Shown here piece by piece: positions 34,749 to 41,961 of a stretch of DNA of 64,000 nt; position 1 is the first letter of the stretch; every line of letters starts with the position of its first letter. The stretch lies in the NCBI GenBank assembly GCA_037140475.1, contig JBAXEJ010000006.1:1-64000 (forward strand), in the 5' to 3' direction. The stretch comes from PALSA-1006 sp037140475 (GTDB lineage Bacteria > Pseudomonadota > Gammaproteobacteria > Burkholderiales > Gallionellaceae). Below the pieces are notes generated by a model. That model was not told where the DNA came from, made no database searches, and worked only from the letters and a program-made list of their open reading frames with translations. Position numbers and translations under genes: made by a program.

Positions 34749-35810
34749 TCAGCGGATTTTTTCTAGCAGCGTTCTCACCGGCGTTGGAATAGCAGCACTT
34801 AACGCCTCTTCAATATCCAGCCACACACTGCCCGCTTGCGCAGCACGAAAAGGTTTAGCTGCTAGTGAAATTCTTAATGGCGTTATATGCAACTTGAAAT
34901 GCGTAAAAGTATGCGTAAAAGTCTCTAGTCGCAGGCCTTCATCCGCACTCAATCCGCTTTGTACAAACCAGCTCTTGGCAGCCACCTCATCCTCAAATTG
35001 CGGCGGACACCACAATCCGCCCCAAATTCCGCTACTGGGGCGCTTCTCTAGCAAGATGTCGTTGCCATGTTTCAATAGTAAAAATATGGCGCTGCGTTCA
35101 GGCACAATTTTTTTCGGCCGTGCAGTAGGTAACTGAGCGATACGATCGCTTTGCAATGCAACGCAATCTGACTGCACAGGACAAAGTGCGCACTTGGGTT
35201 TACTGCGGGTGCAAATGGTGGCCCCCATATCCATGAGTGCCTGAGTGTAGATAGCAACATCGACACTTCGATCGACGTTTCCTCCCTCAGATGTGCGAGG
35301 GAGCAAGACCTCAGCTTGTCGCCAGAGTTGTGTTTCGATCCTCTTATCACCTGCCCATCCTTCTATGCCGCAATAGCGCGCCAACACACGCTTTACGTTG
35401 CCGTCTAATATCGCGCGGCTTTCGTGAAATACCAATGCACAAATCGCCGCAGCAGTAGATCGTCCGATGCCGGGGAGCTCGATGATTTGTTCAAATTCAC
35501 GAGGAAATTCGCCTGCATATTTTTCCACGATGATGTGCGCCGCCTTATGCAAATTGCGTCCTCGAGCGTAGTAGCCGAGTCCACTCCAGTGCGCGAGTAC
35601 TTGCTCTTCGGTTGCAACTGCAAGTGCGGCAATGTTTGGGAAAGAAATAACGAAGCGTTGAAAATAGGGAATGACGGTGGAGACCTGCGTTTGCTGCAAC
35701 ATGATTTCTGATAGCCAAACGCCGTAGGCATCAGCGCCTTGCCAGGGCAAGTCATGACGACCGTGTGTACACTGCCAAGCAATGAGTTGAGAGGAAAAAT
35801 CGTTCTTCAT
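34749..35810 (-). CDS. mutY: A/G-specific adenine DNA glycosylase
   Basis: Removes adenine mispaired with 8-oxoguanine; 353 residues. The HhH-GPD core has WLSEIMLQQTQV, catalytic residues in LPGIGRSTAAAI and ILDGNVKRVLAR, and the 4Fe-4S loop C-x6-C-x2-C-x5-C in CTRSKPKCALCPVQSDC. A C-terminal Nudix-like domain (about residues 225-350) recognises 8-oxoG. It lies downstream of a terminator that ends the preceding gene. Confidence 0.94.
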   Translation of the reverse strand: MKNDFSSQLIAWQCTHGRHDLPWQGADAYGVWLSEIMLQQTQVSTVIPYFQRFVISFPNIAALAVATEEQVLAHWSGLGYYARGRNLHKAAHIIVEKYAGEFPREFEQIIELPGIGRSTAAAICALVFHESRAILDGNVKRVLARYCGIEGWAGDKRIETQLWRQAEVLLPRTSEGGNVDRSVDVAIYTQALMDMGATICTRSKPKCALCPVQSDCVALQSDRIAQLPTARPKKIVPERSAIFLLLKHGNDILLEKRPSSGIWGGLWCPPQFEDEVAAKSWFVQSGLSADEGLRLETFTHTFTHFKLHITPLRISLAAKPFRAAQAGSVWLDIEEALSAAIPTPVRTLLEKIR

Positions 35811-35821
35811 ACTGAAAATAA

Positions 35822-35850
35822 AACGAGGCCAGAACGGCCTCGTATTTTTT
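35822..35850 (-). terminator. Intrinsic terminator between the NMO-like gene and mutY
   Basis: A stem ACGAGGCC/GGCCTCGT with a 5-base loop is followed on the minus strand by TTTATTTTC. It ends transcription from the nitronate-monooxygenase-like gene. On the plus strand TATTTTTT follows, so it is two-way. Confidence 0.8.
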
Positions 35851-35864
35851 GCTGTTCCCGCAAC

Positions 35865-37109
35865 TTATTCCGGCAAGGCAACTTTGTTGTCAGTGCTGAA
35901 TTGGTAGTCTTTAAAAACGTGTTCGGCTGACAGCACTTGATAGCTACCATTATCTAGTTTGCGTGAGGTGTCTTTTAAGCGATAGGTGTAGTGACCACAG
36001 GTCCACAACTTAAAGTTACGCATGTGGGTACATAAACAGGTTTTATCGAATACTTGGATTTTTTTCTCATCAGGATGTAACTCTACTTCGCGATTGTATG
36101 CATCGATGTATGAGCATTTGCCGCTAGCATCCAAAATATATCCATACGACTCGCAGCCAGGGCGAATCCCAGAACCAATAGCAGGGCTGTTTTTCAGCAT
36201 GCGCATCGGATAACCCGTGGGCGACACACCGTTCACTTCGATATCAGACTCGCTGGCTCTAAAGTATTCTTGTTGCACATCGCGTGGCAAGCCACATTCT
36301 TTTGCCACCGTAAAACGAGTGGCCACTTGCACTGCAGACGCCCCCATCTCAAGGAAGCTAGTTGCATCACTACCCGTAAAAATACCGCCCGCAGGGATCA
36401 CTGGGATGTCGAGCTTTTCGGCTTTCATGTAATCCATGACCTCTTGTGTAATCGTGCGCAAGTCGTACTGCGCCCAATCCATGCCAAAACCAAGGTGACC
36501 TCCTGCTAGCGGGCCTTCAACTACCACGTAGTCTGGCAAGCGATTTGAGCGGGCATTTTTGCGAATGAAAAGTTGGAGCGCACGCAATGAGGAAACGATG
36601 ATGCCTAGTTTTACGTCATGAAAACGAGGATGATTTTCAATCATCGCAAACGAACCGAGGTGCAAGCCGGCCGCCAACGTAACGCCATCAATACCCGCCG
36701 AAAGCGCCTCATCCAAACGCACTTTGAGCGTTTCTTTCGGCGCGTTCATGGTAAGTTTTTCCATGACATTGATAAAAACCATGCCCGAGCCGCGCTTGGC
36801 ATCCATCGTATTTTGCACATGTAAGCGCGAAGATTCTGCCACCTGACCTAGGTCAAATTTGATGGCCGTTTTATCCGAGTTTTCGAGATTGTATTTGTAC
36901 TGAGTTAGCTTTGTTTTGACGAAATCAGTGTCATAGCGACGGTCGGCTACGGTAGGTAACATGGCATCGGAAATATGGCCAATGCCACCGAGGCGTGCGG
37001 CTTCAAGTGCTAATTCGGCTGTGGAAATATCCACACCCATACCGCCGATCATAATCGGAACCAGCTCTTGCTTGCCAAAGCGCAAGCGGAAGTCATCGAC
37101 ACGTTTCAT
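35865..37109 (-). CDS. Nitronate monooxygenase-like FMN protein
   Basis: A 414-residue TIM-barrel flavoprotein of the 2-nitropropane dioxygenase/NMO superfamily: IMIGGMGVDISTAELALEAAR at the N-terminus, EGPLAGGHLGF near residue 205 and VIPAGGIFTGSDATSFLEMGASAVQVATRF for FMN phosphate binding. A roughly 60-residue C-terminal part contains several Cys (GCESYGYILD..., TCLCTHMRNFKLWTCGHY) that may bind a metal, unusual for plain NMOs. The physiological substrate is not known; related enzymes include enoyl reductases. It is monocistronic and upstream of a terminator. Confidence 0.75.
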   Translation of the reverse strand: MKRVDDFRLRFGKQELVPIMIGGMGVDISTAELALEAARLGGIGHISDAMLPTVADRRYDTDFVKTKLTQYKYNLENSDKTAIKFDLGQVAESSRLHVQNTMDAKRGSGMVFINVMEKLTMNAPKETLKVRLDEALSAGIDGVTLAAGLHLGSFAMIENHPRFHDVKLGIIVSSLRALQLFIRKNARSNRLPDYVVVEGPLAGGHLGFGMDWAQYDLRTITQEVMDYMKAEKLDIPVIPAGGIFTGSDATSFLEMGASAVQVATRFTVAKECGLPRDVQQEYFRASESDIEVNGVSPTGYPMRMLKNSPAIGSGIRPGCESYGYILDASGKCSYIDAYNREVELHPDEKKIQVFDKTCLCTHMRNFKLWTCGHYTYRLKDTSRKLDNGSYQVLSAEHVFKDYQFSTDNKVALPE

Positions 37110-37135
37110 ACAGTGCTTTCGTTACAGTTAAGTTG

Positions 37136-38545
37136 CTATATTACCTTGGAATACCGCGCATGTTCCTTTTTGGTGCGCAGATATTTGTCAAAAACCATAC
37201 AGATATTACGGATGAGCATCCGCCCCTTCGGAGTGACACTAATCCACTGAGGAGAGATGGTTAATAAACCTTCCCGCTCATATTCAGCCAACTCTTTGAG
37301 TTCTGTCGCAAAGTAATTATCAAAACTAATCAAATAAGCAATATCAAAAGACTCTTTCGATATTTCAAAATGACACATCAATGCTTGAATGATGGCTCGT
37401 CGTACCAGATCATCGGCATTCAGCTCCATGCCACGCATGATTGGCAGCATATCGCGATCTAAGGCATCGTAATAATCTTCTAACTCGCGGAAATTTTGAT
37501 TATAGGTCGGGCCTATTTTGCCAATCGCACTCACCCCCACTGCAACCAAATCGCAATCGGAATGCGTGGAGTAACCTTGGAAGTTGCGATGTAACCTGCC
37601 TTGGCGTTGCGCCACCGCCAACTCATCTTCGGGCTTAGCGAAGTGATCCATGCCGATGTAAACATAGCCGGCATCCGTTAAGGTTTTTACTGCCAAATTA
37701 AGAATGTCCAATTTTAATTGAGGCGCAGGCAAATCTTCCTCATGAATACGACGCTGCGGCTTAAACAAGGTTGGCATGTGGGCATAGTTATAAATCGACA
37801 GTCGATCTGCACCCGCAGCGATCACTTTATCCAAAGTCGCTTTGAAGCCCGCTAGATTTTGCTTCGGCAATCCGTAAATCAAATCTATGCTGACCGACTT
37901 AAAGCCATTAGCCCTCGCCGCCTTGATCACTTGCAATGTTTCTGCTTCGCTTTGAATACGATTAACCGCTTTTTGCACTTCGGGATCAAAATCCTGCACA
38001 CCAATACTGATGCGGTTAAACCCCATCTCTCCTAGTAGCGCAACGGTTTCATCGCTCACTTTACGCGGATCAATTTCAATAGAATATTCTCCGTTTTCAA
38101 TCAGTTGAAAATTCTGACGAATCGCGCCCATCAGTTGGCGAATCTCATCATTATTTAAAAAGGTCGGTGTACCACCGCCAAAATGCAATTGCTCAACACG
38201 GCGCTCATTACCTAAAAGTGCGGCCTGCATACCCAACTCTTTGGTCACGTAACGAACGTATTCAGCTGCTTTGCTAAAATCTTTGGTAATAACTTTGTTG
38301 CACGCGCAATAGAAACACAGCGTGTTACAGAATGGGATGTGAACATACAATGACAGCGGTCGACTTATGCCGCCGATCTCGCGCTTACCTAACCAAGTCG
38401 AATATGTTTCCGCGTTGAAGGCCTCAACAAAACGATCCGCCGTAGGATAGGACGTGTAACGCGGGCCATTTTTATCTAGGCGGCGAATTAGCTCTAAATC
38501 AACTTCCACATTCCCAGCCACTTGTTCAGAATTTTTGCTCATCAT
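37136..38545 (-). CDS. hemN: Oxygen-independent coproporphyrinogen III dehydrogenase
   Basis: Radical-SAM enzyme for anaerobic haem synthesis, 469 residues. The cluster motif HIPFCNTLCFYCACN has the HemN-type C-x3-C-x2-C-x-C spacing, which separates it from HemW at 52716. GGGTPTFL and the SAM-binding region follow. The start is ATG 38545 or the adjacent ATG 38542; the TTG at 38554 is less likely. An FNR-type box lies about 55-70 bases upstream, positioned for activation under low oxygen. Confidence 0.94.
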   Translation of the reverse strand: MMSKNSEQVAGNVEVDLELIRRLDKNGPRYTSYPTADRFVEAFNAETYSTWLGKREIGGISRPLSLYVHIPFCNTLCFYCACNKVITKDFSKAAEYVRYVTKELGMQAALLGNERRVEQLHFGGGTPTFLNNDEIRQLMGAIRQNFQLIENGEYSIEIDPRKVSDETVALLGEMGFNRISIGVQDFDPEVQKAVNRIQSEAETLQVIKAARANGFKSVSIDLIYGLPKQNLAGFKATLDKVIAAGADRLSIYNYAHMPTLFKPQRRIHEEDLPAPQLKLDILNLAVKTLTDAGYVYIGMDHFAKPEDELAVAQRQGRLHRNFQGYSTHSDCDLVAVGVSAIGKIGPTYNQNFRELEDYYDALDRDMLPIMRGMELNADDLVRRAIIQALMCHFEISKESFDIAYLISFDNYFATELKELAEYEREGLLTISPQWISVTPKGRMLIRNICMVFDKYLRTKKEHARYSKVI

Positions 38546-38598
38546 TATTTCCAACTTAATTGAATCTTCGAACTATGCCTGTAGCACTAAAATTGCGT

Positions 38599-38612
38599 TT
38601 GATATAGGTCAA
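38599..38612. promoter_or_regulatory. FNR/ANR-type box between hemN and fnr
   Basis: TTGATATAGGTCAA matches the consensus TTGAT-N4-ATCAA at 9 of 10 defined positions. Its centre (38605.5) would be -41.5 to a hemN start site near 38564, with CATAGT as a possible -10. For fnr it lies just upstream of the ATG and could serve autoregulation. Confidence 0.7.
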
Positions 38613-38639
38613 AATCCGTGTCATATTCACACCCCGAGG

Positions 38640-39401
38640 ATGCAATACCCATATAAAAATAAAGTGCAAAAAGCCCTTTCCAATAACCCAACACAAATAG
38701 CTTGCTCTAGTTGCAATCTGCGGGAATTTTGTCTCCCCGCCGATTTCACTGAAGATGAGGTGCTCCAACTCGATCAGCTCTCCAGCATTAAGCGCTCCTA
38801 TCGACGTGGCGACTACCTGTACCGTAGCGGCTCCAAATTTGCATCGCTCTATGCCATCCGCACTGGTTTTTTTAAAACACAGGTGTTGCATGAAGACGGC
38901 CGCGAACAGGTAACCGGCTTTCAGATGCCTGGCGAGATCATTGGCTTTGAGGCGATTAGTACCGATTTGCACTCCTGCGATGCGGTGGCGTTGGAAGATA
39001 GTGAAATTTGCGAACTCCCCTTTGACAAGCTTGAAGAGTTAAGCCGTCAACTTCCCACCTTGCAACGCCATTTACACAAAATTATGAGTCGAGAGATTGT
39101 GCGCGATCAGGGCATCATGTTGCTACTTGGCTCGATGCGAGCAGAAGAACGTCTCGCCGCTTTTTTACTAAACCTGTCGCAGCGTTTTGCCGCCCGAGGT
39201 TACTCTTCCACTTCGTTTCGTTTGCGCATGACACGACAGGAAATTGGTAGCTATCTCGGCCTAAAACTCGAAACAGTCAGCCGCACGCTCTCTTCTTTTC
39301 AAGAGGCAAAGTTAATTGAAGTGCAGAATAAATCGATCGAATTGCTCGACCTACCTCTTTTGAGAAGAATGGTAGGGCAAGAACCGGTTGCACCACTTTA
39401 A
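38640..39401 (+). CDS. fnr: FNR-type oxygen-sensing transcription regulator
   Basis: A 253-residue CRP/FNR protein. Cys residues in CSSCNLREFC and the later HSCDA match the four 4Fe-4S ligands of FNR/ANR. A cNMP-fold domain, a dimer helix and the HTH TRQEIGSYLGLKLETVSRTLSSFQ follow; the recognition helix E-x-x-S-R matches TTGAT-binding proteins. ATG 38640 is chosen although its GAGG is very close; a GTG at 38664 is an alternative. It is divergent from hemN and near the cco genes, its expected targets. Confidence 0.93.
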   Translation: MQYPYKNKVQKALSNNPTQIACSSCNLREFCLPADFTEDEVLQLDQLSSIKRSYRRGDYLYRSGSKFASLYAIRTGFFKTQVLHEDGREQVTGFQMPGEIIGFEAISTDLHSCDAVALEDSEICELPFDKLEELSRQLPTLQRHLHKIMSREIVRDQGIMLLLGSMRAEERLAAFLLNLSQRFAARGYSSTSFRLRMTRQEIGSYLGLKLETVSRTLSSFQEAKLIEVQNKSIELLDLPLLRRMVGQEPVAPL

Positions 39402-39473
39402 AAGTGGTGGGCAGACAGGCCCTGTGGTAGTGTCTCTCCCTAATTTTTAACCCCCTACCTGAGGAATACATCA

Positions 39474-39977
39474 ATGGATCACCAAGCAACTGCAGCTGAA
39501 ATCAAACGGGCACAATCATTACACTCTGCTTTGTTATTCGACTTTATCGTTATCCATGTTTTTCTTTTCGTACTTGCTCTTAGCGTGCTTAAACTCAGTC
39601 TTATTCCGATCACGCTCATGCCATTACTTTCGATCTCATTGCTCGCTTATGTATTAATCAAAGCACACCGATCCTTAACTCTTGAACCTTCCTACTTTGT
39701 TCGTTGCCACATGTTGTTAGCTGCAAAACGCGCGCGGATGTTTCTCATCTTATTTCTTGTGACCGGCACCTTCACCACGGTGATGTTCATGGGCGGCCCG
39801 CAGCTTGGCATTTCTCCCATCGCCTCAAAAGCCCTCGCCGTAGGCATTGGCCAACTGCCCTTTATGGTGACGCTGCTAGTGTTGGTTGTGATGGAGTTCG
39901 ACGCTGAACATCAATGCAAATCAAGCAAAATTCCCGCCGCCGCAATCGCGCTTCACCCAGCACCAAAGGAGGCGTAA
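39474..39977 (+). CDS. Four-span membrane protein of unknown function
   Basis: A 167-residue integral membrane protein with four hydrophobic segments (about residues 22-42, 45-64, 90-110 and 122-142). Basic residues between spans 2 and 3 (RCHMLLAAKRAR) suggest a cytoplasmic loop. The ATG has GAGGAA upstream. The next gene begins 6 bases later with its ribosome binding site inside this gene's end, so the two form an operon 70 bases downstream of fnr. I do not recognise the family. Context suggests low-oxygen respiration, which is inference only. Confidence 0.7.
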   Translation: MDHQATAAEIKRAQSLHSALLFDFIVIHVFLFVLALSVLKLSLIPITLMPLLSISLLAYVLIKAHRSLTLEPSYFVRCHMLLAAKRARMFLILFLVTGTFTTVMFMGGPQLGISPIASKALAVGIGQLPFMVTLLVLVVMEFDAEHQCKSSKIPAAAIALHPAPKEA

Positions 39978-39983
39978 TTAATC

Positions 39984-40655
39984 ATGGATAAAAAAATAAT
40001 TTTTTGGGTTTTTGCCTTTGCGGCAATTGCCATCTCAGCACTACTCATGATACCCGCCGCACCAACGGACAAGCCCGAGACCCTGCCATGGAAAATCTCT
40101 CACCCGACAGCTGACACTTCCCGTGTGTTCAACATCACCTTAGGCGTTAGCTCTCTCGACCAAGCCGAGAAAGTATTCAAAGAAACAACCGAGATTAGTT
40201 TATTTAAAACTAACGATGGAAAAATGTTGGTGGAAGCGTTTTTTGACGAACTCAATCTAAATGGCTTAAAGGCAAAGTTTGTTTTCACTGTGGCCATTCC
40301 TGCGAATGAAATCGAGGGGATGTTTAAGCGTGGCTTGCGCATAAACAACACACCAAGCGGTAAGCGCATTACGCTCGCAGCTGACGATCTTTTACGTGTG
40401 CGCCAGCTACCGGTTTACAGCATTACTTATCTGCCGACAGCCAAGCTAGAAGAGGCAATTTTCACCAAACGCTTTGGTGTACCCGCAGAGCGCGTGCGTG
40501 AAACAAAATCTGGTGCTGTGCATTGGCTTTATCCGCAACACGGCTTAGATATCACCTTAGGCGACGGTGAGAAACCGCTATTGCAATATGTGTCGCCCAG
40601 AGATTTTGAGTTACTTAGAGCGCCGTTACTTGCTCAGGGTGAGATGCTGCGTTAG
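39984..40655 (+). CDS. Membrane-anchored periplasmic protein of unknown function
   Basis: A 223-residue protein with an N-terminal hydrophobic segment (residues 5-24) that may be a signal anchor, then a soluble domain beginning LPWKISHPTADTSRVFNITLG. The segment LGVSSLDQAEKVF... is followed by a second domain with SGAVHWLYPQHGLDITLGDGEKP. GGAGG precedes the ATG. It is coupled to the four-span protein and convergent with mscS, with only 2 bases between stops. I recognise no named family. Confidence 0.7.
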   Translation: MDKKIIFWVFAFAAIAISALLMIPAAPTDKPETLPWKISHPTADTSRVFNITLGVSSLDQAEKVFKETTEISLFKTNDGKMLVEAFFDELNLNGLKAKFVFTVAIPANEIEGMFKRGLRINNTPSGKRITLAADDLLRVRQLPVYSITYLPTAKLEEAIFTKRFGVPAERVRETKSGAVHWLYPQHGLDITLGDGEKPLLQYVSPRDFELLRAPLLAQGEMLR

Positions 40656-40657
40656 CC

Positions 40658-41737
40658 CTACTTGGCTAAGTTAGGCGTTTCAATCAGCACGGTTTGCGTG
40701 GGAAACGCCATCTGAGCACCATGCTGCGAAACGATTGCAGCGACGCTAAGCAATATCTCTTGCTTGAGTTCTGCAAACGGCGCGAGCTCTACGGGCTTGG
40801 CAAAAGCAATAATCGAAATACTCAACGATGAGTCAGCGAAGCGATCAAGACTAACGCTGTTTTTTTCGGCACTATCAATTGCCAAGTGGCTATCCAACAT
40901 AGTTTTGACTGCTTGTGCAATCACCTCAATTGACCTCATATCGGCATAACGCAAACCGATGGTTTCATGAATACGCCGATGCGTAATGCGAGAAATATTT
41001 TCAACCACGATGGTGGTAAATACGGCATTAGGAACATAGATAGCACTTTTATTGAGGCCCCGTATTCGCGTTAAGCGCCAACCAATATGCTCCACTTTTC
41101 CTTCAATCGCTTTTTCAGCAGAGCGGATTGTTTCACCCACGACAAATGGCCGATCCATGTAAATAGTCAAGCCACCAAAAAAGTTAGCGAGTAAATCTTT
41201 TGCGGCAAACCCCACGGCAATCCCCCCCAAGCCGCCGAATGCCAGCACCCCAGAAACACTAAAACCCATCACTTGCATGGCCATGATCACTGAGATCACA
41301 ACGACTGCAAATCGGCTTAACTTGCTCAGCGCATCGATGGTGGTTCGATCAACCACCGCCTCTTTCTGTGTGCGTAACTGAATAATATTTTCGGCAACGC
41401 TCTTGATGAGCCGAAATAAAAACCACGCACCGCACACGATAATGGCGACATCACGGACTAAAGATGCGTGCTCAAAAATGAACATGCCTTTTTCTTGATG
41501 TATCAAACGTGCGGCATAGGCTAAGCCAATCACCCATGACACTACTAACACCGGCTTTTGGGCCGCCTCAATTAGTGCATCATCCCAAATCGTTTCTGAA
41601 AGCCTAGCCGCCCGCTCAAGGCGATACAAAACAAAACGAATTGCCAAATTAACCACAACGACCAAGGCCAAGATCAAAATAACTCTAGGCACAGTTGGAT
41701 CCGAAAAACTGCTGAAATCTAAAAAGTGTTGGCTCAT
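40658..41737 (-). CDS. MscS-family mechanosensitive channel
   Basis: A 359-residue protein with about five N-terminal spans and the MscS core: pore-lining helix FGGLGGIAVGFAAKDLLANFFGGLTIYMDRPF (about residues 172-203), then the beta domain GKVEHIGWRLTRIRGLNKSAIYVPNAVF and an alpha/beta C-terminal domain. It would relieve osmotic downshift. It lies 20 bases downstream of ccoS and could be read through from the cco operon. Confidence 0.88.
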   Translation of the reverse strand: MSQHFLDFSSFSDPTVPRVILILALVVVVNLAIRFVLYRLERAARLSETIWDDALIEAAQKPVLVVSWVIGLAYAARLIHQEKGMFIFEHASLVRDVAIIVCGAWFLFRLIKSVAENIIQLRTQKEAVVDRTTIDALSKLSRFAVVVISVIMAMQVMGFSVSGVLAFGGLGGIAVGFAAKDLLANFFGGLTIYMDRPFVVGETIRSAEKAIEGKVEHIGWRLTRIRGLNKSAIYVPNAVFTTIVVENISRITHRRIHETIGLRYADMRSIEVIAQAVKTMLDSHLAIDSAEKNSVSLDRFADSSLSISIIAFAKPVELAPFAELKQEILLSVAAIVSQHGAQMAFPTQTVLIETPNLAK

Positions 41738-41757
41738 CTTAACGCTTTAGAAAACCA

Positions 41758-41961
41758 TTAATTTGCGGAGTTGGATTCTTTTTTCTGACTAGGTTTTACA
41801 TCGTCGCGCAACATCGCGTCCTCATCGTCGTCCAATAGAATACGGCTGGCGTTGCCTTCCATGTCTTCATACTGCCCGTGCTTCACTGCCCAAATGAGGA
41901 TACCAACAAAGATCAAACCAAAAAATGTCATGCCGGGAATGAGACTGTAAATAACTTCCAT
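41758..41961 (-). CDS. ccoS: cbb3 oxidase maturation protein CcoS
   Basis: A 67-residue protein with one N-terminal transmembrane helix (MEVIYSLIPGMTFFGLIFVGILIWAVKHGQYED) and an acidic tail. CcoS is required for cofactor insertion into cbb3 oxidase subunit CcoN. The characteristic W-A-x-x-x-G-Q-Y/F-x-D is present. It overlaps the ccoI end by one base and is the last gene of the ccoGHIS set. Confidence 0.88.
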   Translation of the reverse strand: MEVIYSLIPGMTFFGLIFVGILIWAVKHGQYEDMEGNASRILLDDDEDAMLRDDVKPSQKKESNSAN

